Of a DNA stretch of 64,000 bases, positions 26,801 to 33,838 are shown piece after piece; the first letter of the stretch is position 1, and every line of letters starts with the position of its first letter. The position numbers and the translations under genes were made by a program. The notes under the pieces are model-generated. The model was not told where the DNA came from. It ran no database searches and saw nothing but the letters and a program-made list of their open reading frames with translations. Origin of the DNA: Phaeobacter sp. QD34_24 (GTDB lineage: Bacteria > Pseudomonadota > Alphaproteobacteria > Rhodobacterales > Rhodobacteraceae); the NCBI RefSeq assembly GCF_028890115.1, contig NZ_JARCJD010000009.1:99473-163472 (forward strand), in the 5' to 3' direction.

Positions 26801-29800
26801 TTTCTGCGCGGTTGCCCGTCTATATGATCCCCGCCCGCATCCTGGCCCTCCAAGCGCTGCCGCTGACCGGCAACGGCAAGGTCGACCTGGATGCCCTGGC
26901 GGTGCGGCCTCTGCCACCGGAGCCGCAGCCCCGTCCCGAGGCAGAAGGGTTCGCCTCTGCGCTGGAGCGCCGCATCGCCGGGCATTTCGAAAAGGTGCTG
27001 GGGCGGGCAGTGCCGGACCGCAACGCGGATTTCTTCGTTCTGGGTGGCGATTCCATGCAGGTGGTGACACTGGCCGGGCATTTGACGGCAGCGGGGCTGC
27101 CGGTCGATCCCGGTACGCTTTACCGGATGCGCAGCGTTGCGGCCCTGGCCCAGGCGTTGGAGGGGCACGCGGCGGTCGGGCAGGGCAAAGAGCGGCCCGA
27201 GGCAGAAACCTCCCGCGAGGCTCCGGTGCGCTATCCCATGACGCTGCTACAGCGGGGGATGCACTATCACATGCAGATCACCCCCGAAGAGCCGGTCTAC
27301 CACTGTGTCCTGGGGTACGGGCTGCAACTGGCCGCCGATCCCGTGGCCTTGCAGCGGGCCCTGGCGGATGTGACCGCGCGCCACGCCATTCTGCGCAGCC
27401 TGTTCGATCTGGCTAGCGACCCGCCGCAACAGGAGGTGCAGGCACGGATCGATATCCCCTTTGCCTCTGTGGATCTGCGCGGCCTTTCCGCCGACGAGCA
27501 GCAGCGGCAGGTGTCACAGTTCCTGAACGCCGAACGCGGGCGCCGCTTTGACATCGAGAGGGAGCCGCCCTGGCGTATTACGGCGCATCTTTTGCAGGTG
27601 GATCGCTTCTGGATCACCTTCACCCATCACCATGCCCTGTTGGACGGTTGGAGCGTCAACCTCTTCCTGGGCGAGCTGCTGGAGCGCTATCGGGCCTATC
27701 TTGCCGGGCAGCTGCCCGCGCTTGCGCCGCCACCCGCGACCCGGTTTGCAGATTACGTGGCGCGCGAACGGGCGGCCCTTGCCGACCCTGAGGCGGCTGC
27801 CTTTTGGCAGGCGCAACTGGCGCAAGGCGATGCGCGCCCGCTGCCAAGCCTCTTTGGTCCGGCAGGCGCGGGCGAGCGGATGCGCGAAATTCCCTTGCCG
27901 CCCGATCTGCTGGCCGGGCTTCGGGCGGCGGGCGACCAGCTGGATCTGCCGCTCAAAAGCCTGCTGCTGGCGGCGCATGTGGTGGCGGTGGGATATCTGA
28001 CCGGGGCCAAGGTGGTGCGCACCGGGCTGACGGTCGGCGTACGCCCGCCGGGACCGGGGTCTGACGCGGTTCTGGGGCTTTTCGTCAACACCTTGCCCCT
28101 CTGTGTGTCCTGGCAGCGGGCGCGCCGCAGTTTCGCCGCCCTGGCGCAGGATGTCTGGCAGGCCGAGTGCAGGCTCATGGAGCATCGGTTTTTCCCCGGC
28201 TCCGAAATCCAACGGCAGGCGGGGGGCGCGGAACTGTTCCCCAGCACCTTCAACTTCACCGATTTCCGCACCACGCGGGCGCGCATTGCCGGGGGCGATC
28301 TGGCGCTTGAGGCGGTAGAGGAGGTGGAATACACCCATTACCCCTTTGGCACCAATTTCACCGTGGATGTGGCGCGCGGTCATCTGCGGCTGCTGATCGA
28401 GGCGGATCCGGCGCGCTATGGGGCTCGCGATATTGCCCGGTTTGCGCGCGTCTTGCGCCGGGTGCTGCTGGCGGTGGTGCGGGATCCCGCAGCCGGGCTG
28501 GATCTTGAGGCCTGTCTCGACCGCCGGGAACGGGACCTGATCCGTGGCGCCTCGGTCAGGGGGCGCGCGCCGCGCGCGCAGGTGCCGCGTCTGTTGCGGT
28601 TCTTCGAGCACGCGGCGCTTCACCCGGAGGCCCCGGCCCTGATTGACGAGGGGCAGAGCATCGCGGCCGGAAGGCTCGCACGAGAGGCCCGTGCCGTGGC
28701 CGGGGCGCTGGTTTCGCGCGGTATCGGCGCGGGCGATATCGTGGCGTTGGATCTGCCGCATGGGCGCGACCTAGTCACGGCGCTCTTGGGCGTGCTGGCG
28801 GCGGGGGCGGGGTTCATGCCGCTGGACCCGGGCGATCCACCGGCCCTGCGCCAGGAGCGGCTGTCGCTGGCCGGTGCCAGCCTGGTCCTGGTGCAGGGCG
28901 ATCGCCCGCCTATGGCTGGCATCCCCGTGCTTGGCCTTGACGCGGCGCGGGCAGCCGACCCGATCCCCCCTCGCAGCGCAGCAGAGGCCGCCCCTGCCTA
29001 TGTTTTGTTCACCTCGGGTTCCACTGGACGTCCAAAAGCGGTGCAGGTATCGCGCCGGGCCCTGGAGCTGCGGCTGCAAGCCGGGGCGGAGTGGCTGGCC
29101 CTGCGTCGCACGGATCGCCATTGCCTGACCACGGCTGCGGCCTTTGATCCCTTCGTGTCGCAGGTGCTGGATACGCTGACGGCCGGTGCGGCGCTGGTGG
29201 TGCCGCCCCTGGAGGCGCTCAGCGATATGGCGGCCCTGGCCCATATCCTGGTGCAGCAGCGCTGCAGCGTGCTGGATCTGCCTCCCTCACGGGCCGCACG
29301 GCTGGCCGAGGTGCCGGGGGTGGCTGAGGCGCCCCTGCGGCTGCTGCTGATCGGGGGAGAGGCGGTCACCCGCGATTTGGCGAACCGCTTGTTGCAGGTC
29401 TGGCCCAAGGGGCGCCTGTTCAATTGCTACGGGCTGACCGAAACCACGATCGATGCCTGCAACATGCCGGTCGAGCCGGGGGATGGGCCGCTGCCGGTCG
29501 GGTATCCGACGCCGGGGGCTGCGGTGTATCTGCTGGATGCCGCGGATGAACCGGTGCCGCTTGGCGTTGCCGGTGTTCTGCATGTGGGTGGCGGGATGTT
29601 GGCCGATGGCTACCTGGGTGCGCCGCGCAGGACGGCCAAGGCGTTTCGCCCGGATCCCTTTTCCGGGGTTCCCGGCGCGCGGCTCTATTGTAGCGGCGAT
29701 CTTGCCAGGCGCGATGCGGCAGGCGCGCTGGTCTGGCTTGGCCGGGGAGATCGCCAGATCAAACTGCGTGGCATCCGGCTGGAGCCGGGACAGCTGGAGG

Positions 29801-31545
29801 CAGCGCTTCTGGCGCTGCCCGGGGTGACCGGTGCGCATGTGATGCTGACCGGCGGGCGCCTGATGGCCTATCTCACCGGCGCGCGGAGGACGGACAGTGA
29901 GATACGGGCGGCGCTGCGGGCGCGGGTGTCCCGCTCGGTACTGCCGCAGGGCTTTTTGTGGCTCGATGCCCTGCCTGTGACGGCGGCGGGCAAGATCGAC
30001 GAACAGGCGCTGGCGCAGATGCAGGTGGCGGAGCAGGCCACAGGGTCCGAGCCACCCCGCACCCGGCAGGAGACCGCCCTGTGCCAGATCTGCGGCGAGG
30101 TGCTGAAACTCGACCCGCCGCCGGGGCGGGATGCGGGTTTTCTGGATCTTGGCGGCCATTCGCTGGCGGCGGCAGAGGTGGTGGCGCGGCTGCGGCTGCG
30201 CCATGGTCTGGCGCTGCCCCTGCGGGCGCTTTTGGAAGCCTCTGCCCTGTGGCGCGCGGCCGAGACCTGCCTGCCCGCCGCCCGGCCAGAGGCGCCTCGG
30301 GGCGGCGAAGAGGCACCGGCGACCCCGGGTCAGGAGAGTTTTGTCGCGGTGCAAGAGGCGCTGGGTGAGACGGCTTTTGCCAATATGGCCGGGGGTATGC
30401 GGCTCAGTGGCGCGCTTGACCCGGCGCGGTTGCAGGCTGCCCTGACCGCTCTGGTGGCGCGCCACAGCGCCCTGCGGAGCCGGTTCCTGCGGCGTGAGGG
30501 GCAGCTTCTGCAACAGGTTCTACCGCTGACAGAGGTGCCGCTTCCCATCGAAGAGATTCCCGCGCAGGATTGGCAGAAGCACACGCTTGTGGCGATCCGG
30601 CAGGAGGTGGAGACCGGCTTTGATCTGGGGGCGGGGCGGATGATGCGGGTCCGGCTGTTGCGGTTGGGGCCGGAGGACCACATTCTGGTCCTGGTGCTGC
30701 ACCATGCGGTGTCGGATGGCATATCGGTGGGCATCCTGGCGTCGGACCTCTGGGCGCTTTATCGCGGCGAACGCCTGTCTCCGCCCGGATGGCAGATGAT
30801 CGATGCGGCGCGCGCCCTGGCGGCCTGGCGGCAAGGCCCGGCGGCAAAGAAGAGCCTGTCGTTCTGGCAAGGGCGCCTGGCCGGGCCGCGTTACGTGCAA
30901 CTGGGCACGCCAGAGGCCGAGCCCGCCGCGCCGCGCCGGATGGCGGTTTTGCCCTGGCATATCACAGATCTGCCAAGGCCATCGCAGCCCGGGCAGAGCA
31001 CGCCCTTCGCCCGTGCCCTGACAGCGCTGGCCCTGGCCCTGCATCGGGTGTTCGGCAGTCGCGATATCCGCATTGGCACCATGGTGTCCGGTCGCGACCG
31101 GCCCGAGGCCATGGGCACCATCGGCCTGCTGGCCAATACCGTTGTCCTGCGCCTCGCGCTTGACGCGGGCCAGCGCGCCGCAGATCTGTTGCCGCGCGCC
31201 CAGCAGGCGGTGCTGGAGGCCCTGGCGGAAGGGGCATTGCCTTTCGAGGATGTCCTGGCGGGGCTGGATCTGTCGCAGGGGCCGCCGTTTGAGGTGATGC
31301 TGCTTTATCAGGATGCAGCCGCTCCGATTTCCTCTGGCACATTGCAGGCGACGCCCTTTCTGCCGGGAAGCCGGATCTGGGAGGTGGCGCCGGTGACCAC
31401 CTGTCGGCTGGTGGTGATCCTGACCCCGCAGGGCGCGGGATACGCCTGCCATATCAAATACGACGCCGATTGGCGCGATGAAGCGGGGATCCGCCCCCTG
31501 GCCGAAGCGCTGCAGGAGACCATGAGCGAGGTCCGCCGTGTCTGA
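23869..31545 (+). CDS. NRPS3: TubC docking-C-A(Thr)-PCP-C-A-PCP-terminal C
   Basis: The protein has 2558 residues, starting at GTG in a GTGA overlap with NRPS2. Residues 8-60 are a TubC-type N-terminal docking domain (LFRDLAARDIHLRLDGGAL). C1 has HHIAVDG near 210. A1 (about 530-1010) gives the code DFWNIGMVHK, identical to the known Thr code. PCP1 contains LGGDSM near 1058; GGDS is the form usually seen before epimerising or D-accepting domains. C2 (HHALLDGWS near 1255) begins with an LLQRGMHYH type of entry motif. A2 (about 1565-2035) gives DPSDLGCIDK, which I cannot assign; Asp at 278 and 331 might suit a basic side chain. PCP2 is near 2094. The protein ends in a C domain with intact HHAVSDG at 2278 and no thioesterase or reductase, so release probably occurs by condensation with an amine or by cyclisation. 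Confidence 0.95.
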   Translation: MNIAAPASDPLAELFRDLAARDIHLRLDGGALAYSAPPGGLDAGLKARLLASRGAVLERLRACRWPPDESAEGQASANQAPDNLAPDNLAPASLAQERIWVSERLFEAGAAFHITAGLRLPARFDPGRIRAELSTVAARHATLRTRFRQSDGVLYQVSDPDCDVPLLRLQDEDEARQIAQRPFDLAQDAPWRAALGPLQKGKRFLVIVLHHIAVDGVSLDVLLSEFTQALEGAKAPEAQSPVSPTGFARWQRAWLKSPDAAHAETYWAQQLTPLPPPLDLSLAGPRPVARNFAGATEQRPLAPDLADALRSHARARGMGIYTVVLAAWAALLARMSGQQDFCIGVPMADRFDSGLERAVGLYLNMMPLPVRGCLGQSFFGLSDALRDALAGGITHARLPFERLVERFGRDTPQGYSPLFNVACTDAGDTPRPRLLDGEPLEMVEIAPAGAKYDLTLFLRRDGDRLCLALEYRSALFDREGAGHILDLLEALLTDALEHPDRAVADLRFPGLAPRVAAPPGPDLPRQSLPAQFQAMAARLPDATAISDGAQRLSYAELLDQVRAMAAGLRRAGVGRGDVVAIALPRSVDMVAALLAVLEVGGCYLPLGDAPPQERLSRMLAQAAVRLAIAPAGADLPCASITPETLRGAQEDGQRCPAGPGDLAYLIFTSGSTGLPKPVAISHGNVAALIAATAEGFRFAEKDVWTLFHSSAFDFSVWEIFGALLTGGRLVVVPYEVSRAPERFVALLATERVTVLNLTPSAFRMLQPAAIDQADRLGALRLVIFGGEALVPDHLRAWIARFGLDRPQLVNMYGITETTVHVTWRRLTAEDLSGGIGAPLPGVSLRICDARGHALPAWVVGELVVGGSGVARGYLGRPSLTAERFICDPCQPGARLYRSGDLGRARLGGDFDHLGRNDRQIKLRGFRIELGEVEAALEDHPGVAQAVAAVQQDGQAGALWAWVVPAGGAIDEAQLRAALSARLPVYMIPARILALQALPLTGNGKVDLDALAVRPLPPEPQPRPEAEGFASALERRIAGHFEKVLGRAVPDRNADFFVLGGDSMQVVTLAGHLTAAGLPVDPGTLYRMRSVAALAQALEGHAAVGQGKERPEAETSREAPVRYPMTLLQRGMHYHMQITPEEPVYHCVLGYGLQLAADPVALQRALADVTARHAILRSLFDLASDPPQQEVQARIDIPFASVDLRGLSADEQQRQVSQFLNAERGRRFDIEREPPWRITAHLLQVDRFWITFTHHHALLDGWSVNLFLGELLERYRAYLAGQLPALAPPPATRFADYVARERAALADPEAAAFWQAQLAQGDARPLPSLFGPAGAGERMREIPLPPDLLAGLRAAGDQLDLPLKSLLLAAHVVAVGYLTGAKVVRTGLTVGVRPPGPGSDAVLGLFVNTLPLCVSWQRARRSFAALAQDVWQAECRLMEHRFFPGSEIQRQAGGAELFPSTFNFTDFRTTRARIAGGDLALEAVEEVEYTHYPFGTNFTVDVARGHLRLLIEADPARYGARDIARFARVLRRVLLAVVRDPAAGLDLEACLDRRERDLIRGASVRGRAPRAQVPRLLRFFEHAALHPEAPALIDEGQSIAAGRLAREARAVAGALVSRGIGAGDIVALDLPHGRDLVTALLGVLAAGAGFMPLDPGDPPALRQERLSLAGASLVLVQGDRPPMAGIPVLGLDAARAADPIPPRSAAEAAPAYVLFTSGSTGRPKAVQVSRRALELRLQAGAEWLALRRTDRHCLTTAAAFDPFVSQVLDTLTAGAALVVPPLEALSDMAALAHILVQQRCSVLDLPPSRAARLAEVPGVAEAPLRLLLIGGEAVTRDLANRLLQVWPKGRLFNCYGLTETTIDACNMPVEPGDGPLPVGYPTPGAAVYLLDAADEPVPLGVAGVLHVGGGMLADGYLGAPRRTAKAFRPDPFSGVPGARLYCSGDLARRDAAGALVWLGRGDRQIKLRGIRLEPGQLEAALLALPGVTGAHVMLTGGRLMAYLTGARRTDSEIRAALRARVSRSVLPQGFLWLDALPVTAAGKIDEQALAQMQVAEQATGSEPPRTRQETALCQICGEVLKLDPPPGRDAGFLDLGGHSLAAAEVVARLRLRHGLALPLRALLEASALWRAAETCLPAARPEAPRGGEEAPATPGQESFVAVQEALGETAFANMAGGMRLSGALDPARLQAALTALVARHSALRSRFLRREGQLLQQVLPLTEVPLPIEEIPAQDWQKHTLVAIRQEVETGFDLGAGRMMRVRLLRLGPEDHILVLVLHHAVSDGISVGILASDLWALYRGERLSPPGWQMIDAARALAAWRQGPAAKKSLSFWQGRLAGPRYVQLGTPEAEPAAPRRMAVLPWHITDLPRPSQPGQSTPFARALTALALALHRVFGSRDIRIGTMVSGRDRPEAMGTIGLLANTVVLRLALDAGQRAADLLPRAQQAVLEALAEGALPFEDVLAGLDLSQGPPFEVMLLYQDAAAPISSGTLQATPFLPGSRIWEVAPVTTCRLVVILTPQGAGYACHIKYDADWRDEAGIRPLAEALQETMSEVRRV

Positions 31546-31565
31546 AGGGGGCGTAAAGGAAACGA

Positions 31566-31601
31566 GAAATCAGACGGAAAACGCCCGCCCAGGCTGATTT
31601 C
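31566..31601 (+). other. inverted repeat between NRPS3 and the mbtH-like gene
   Basis: GAAATCAG at 31566-31573 pairs perfectly with CTGATTTC at 31594-31601 across a 20-base loop. There is no T-run directly after the second arm, so it is not a classic intrinsic terminator. It lies in the only gap of any size (95 bases) within the NRPS transcription unit. It could be an RNA-processing or partial termination site that changes the level of the MbtH-like mRNA relative to the synthetases. It could also be chance. Confidence 0.35.
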
Positions 31602-31640
31602 GCAAATTGCTTATTCTTTAATTTCCAAAGGAGAAACACC

Positions 31641-31835
31641 ATGTCCGATCCATTTGAAACCTACCTTGTGGTCGTGAACGACGAGGAACAGTATTCGATC
31701 TGGCCCGCCGAGCGTGAGCTGCCCGCAGGTTGGCAGCAGGTGGGGGAGCCGGGCAGCCGGGAGGCCTGTCTGGATCATATCGAGGAGGTCTGGACCGACA
31801 TGCGGCCCAAGAGCCTGCGGGAGGCGATGACATGA
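31641..31835 (+). CDS. MbtH-like protein
   Basis: The 64-residue protein has the whole MbtH signature: [10 protein letters not shown], then LPAGWQ, then a C-terminal [11 protein letters not shown]. MbtH-like proteins bind adenylation domains and are needed for their folding or activity. A strong AAAGGAG ribosome-binding site precedes the ATG by about 8 bases, while the synthetase genes upstream rely on overlapping starts. That suggests it is made in excess over the synthetases. It is almost certainly the partner of one or more of the five amino acid A domains here; the sequence does not say which. Confidence 0.97.
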   Translation: MSDPFETYLVVVNDEEQYSIWPAERELPAGWQQVGEPGSREACLDHIEEVWTDMRPKSLREAMT

Positions 31836-31854
31836 CCCGTCCGGCAGCCGGGCC

Positions 31855-33765
31855 ATGCTGAGCCTGATCTCGCTGCCCTGGCGCTCGGTCCGGGTGCCGC
31901 CCATCGATATCGGCAGCCTCGCAGCCTATCTGCGGCAAGAGGAACCGGGCTGGGACGTCGATCTGCTCCCCGCATTTCTGGACGGGGCCGAGACCGTCGG
32001 AATGGCGCCTTATGAGGCGATCGCGGTAGAGGCGGAGAAGAACTGCCTGGGCGATTGTTTCTTCACGGGGCGGCTGTTTCCCGAGCGAGCAGAGGCGGCA
32101 AGGGTGCATTTTCTGGACGCGGTGGGCTGGATGCCCAATGTGGCGGCGGCTTTGCAGGATCTGCCGGTGCCGCTTGACCAGGCCTTTGATCATATCGGGG
32201 CTGCGTTGGAGCGGACCCTAATGCAGGTTCTGGACCGTCTGCAGGCGCTGTGGGCACCGCGGGGCAGGGCGCCCGTGGTGGGGTTGACGACCACCTATAC
32301 GCAGTTGTTTTCCAGCCTATACTTTGCGCGGCTGTTGAAGTCCCGGTTTCCGGGCGCAGTGGTGATCCTGGGTGGCACCAACGTGGGTGCGAAGATGGGG
32401 CCGACGATCCTGGCCAGTTTTGAAGAGGTTGATTTCATCGTCCAGGGTGAAGGTGAAGCGGCGCTGCTGGCGCTTTTGCGGGGGCTGCAGCAGGGAAGGA
32501 TCGCAGACATCCCGGGTGTTCTGTCACGGCAAACCGGCGGGAAACCGGGCCGGTTCACGCAACTGCCAGATCTCGACAGCCTGCCGGTGCCGGAATACGA
32601 CAGCTACTACGCGCATCCCCTGATCCGCAGCGCGCCGCAATGGGCCAAGGCCATCGCGGTGGAAGCCAGCCGGGGCTGCGTGCACAAATGCAGCTTCTGC
32701 TCGGTGCCGACGGAATGGGCTGGCTACCGGTTCAAATCGCCTCAGCGCATCCGGGACGAACTGGCCGCACTTGCAGATCGCTATGGCGTGGCCTGGTTCT
32801 ATTTCATGGACAACGATCTGCCCGGTCCCAAGATGCGTGCCTTTGCCGATGCCATCGAGGGCGCGCCGGGCAGCTTTCGCTTTGCCATTCCCTTTCGCGC
32901 GACGGTCACCCCTTATGAGATCCTGCGCATGCATGATGCCGGGTTGGAGACCGCGCAATTGGGGATCGAAGGCTTCAGCAACGCCTATCTCAAACGTCTC
33001 AATAAACGCACCACGGTGATCCATAACCTTCAGGCCATGAAGACCTTCTTTGAGCTGGAGATCGTGAACTACGGCAATCTGCTGGTGGGCTATCCCGGTA
33101 CCACCCAGGAAGAAGTGGATGACAACCGCCGGATCATTGCCGACTACGCCTATGCCTATCAGACGCTGTTCCTGGCGGTGTTCCAGCTGCACCTTGGGTC
33201 AGGCGCCGACCAGCAGCGCGCGGCGCATGGCATCTACAACGTGCGCAATGACGATTATTACGCCACGCTGTTGCCCAATGAGATCAACGCGGGCCTGTGT
33301 CTCTACCAACTGAGCTGGGACGAGCGGCAAGAGGGCCCCGATTGGAGCGGTTTGGTGCAGACGTTGGAAACCTGGCGAGAGGTGTCCGAAGGTCGGATTG
33401 GCGAGCGCCCTTTCCTGCAATATCATGACCTTGGCCGCAGCCTGGTGATCGAGGATCAGCGCGGCCGCAAACCCCGTCAGCATCGTCTGCAGGGGGCCGA
33501 GCGGGATCTTTATCTCTGGTGTTGCCAGATCCGCCACCTGGCCGAATTGCGACGTGCCGGGTTCTTTGCAGAGCAGGAGGATTTGCGCAGCACCCTTTGC
33601 AGCCTGGTGGAGCGCAAGCTGATCTACCGCGAGGGGGACCGCTACCTCTCCCTGGCAGTGGCGCCGGATCCACGCGCCGCAGCGCGCCGCATCCGCGCCC
33701 AGGAGGTCGCACGTGGGAACAGGGGAACGCCCCAACCGCCGACGATAACGCTGGCCCGGGTTTGA
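31855..33765 (+). CDS. cobalamin-type radical SAM protein, RiPP-maturation family-like
   Basis: The protein has 636 residues; the ATG at 31855 lies 19 bases after the mbtH-like stop. Residues 1-240 include a cobalamin-binding domain (VVGLTTTYTQLFSSLYFARLL, then VILGGTNVGAKMG and VDFIVQGEGEAALL). The radical SAM motif C-x3-C-x2-C is at Cys275, Cys279 and Cys282 in SRGCVHKCSFCSVP. The N-terminal opening (ISLPWRSVRVPPIDIGSLAAYL), the acidic YEAIAVEAE segment and the overall length match the radical SAM C-methyltransferases annotated in RiPP clusters rather than the PhpK type. About 170 residues at the C-terminus are family-specific. Here it ends an NRPS unit, so it may methylate the NRPS peptide, or alternatively act on the 75-residue peptide of the neighbouring operon. 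The chemistry is inferred. Confidence 0.85.
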   Translation: MLSLISLPWRSVRVPPIDIGSLAAYLRQEEPGWDVDLLPAFLDGAETVGMAPYEAIAVEAEKNCLGDCFFTGRLFPERAEAARVHFLDAVGWMPNVAAALQDLPVPLDQAFDHIGAALERTLMQVLDRLQALWAPRGRAPVVGLTTTYTQLFSSLYFARLLKSRFPGAVVILGGTNVGAKMGPTILASFEEVDFIVQGEGEAALLALLRGLQQGRIADIPGVLSRQTGGKPGRFTQLPDLDSLPVPEYDSYYAHPLIRSAPQWAKAIAVEASRGCVHKCSFCSVPTEWAGYRFKSPQRIRDELAALADRYGVAWFYFMDNDLPGPKMRAFADAIEGAPGSFRFAIPFRATVTPYEILRMHDAGLETAQLGIEGFSNAYLKRLNKRTTVIHNLQAMKTFFELEIVNYGNLLVGYPGTTQEEVDDNRRIIADYAYAYQTLFLAVFQLHLGSGADQQRAAHGIYNVRNDDYYATLLPNEINAGLCLYQLSWDERQEGPDWSGLVQTLETWREVSEGRIGERPFLQYHDLGRSLVIEDQRGRKPRQHRLQGAERDLYLWCCQIRHLAELRRAGFFAEQEDLRSTLCSLVERKLIYREGDRYLSLAVAPDPRAAARRIRAQEVARGNRGTPQPPTITLARV

Positions 33766-33780
33766 CCTAGACCACCGATC

Positions 33781-33834
33781 TTGAGGGTGCGCCTGTGATG
33801 GCTCTGTCCAGTGCAGGGCGGTTCCTACCCTCAA
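33781..33834. terminator. possible bidirectional terminator after the NRPS unit
   Basis: TTGAGGGT at 33781-33788 is complementary to ACCCTCAA at 33827-33834 across a 38-base loop. It lies in the gap between the convergent radical SAM gene and the DUF2339 gene. The loop is long and there is no T-run, so the call is weak. It is the only symmetric element I see in this gap. Confidence 0.25.
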
Positions 33835-33838
33835 CCGG

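Noticed and set aside
9025..33765. Calling the NRPS product a siderophore because of predicted beta-hydroxylation
   Set aside because: No siderophore receptor, exporter, ferric reductase or iron-binding catechol or hydroxamate gene is seen in the window, and only one hydroxylation is predicted.
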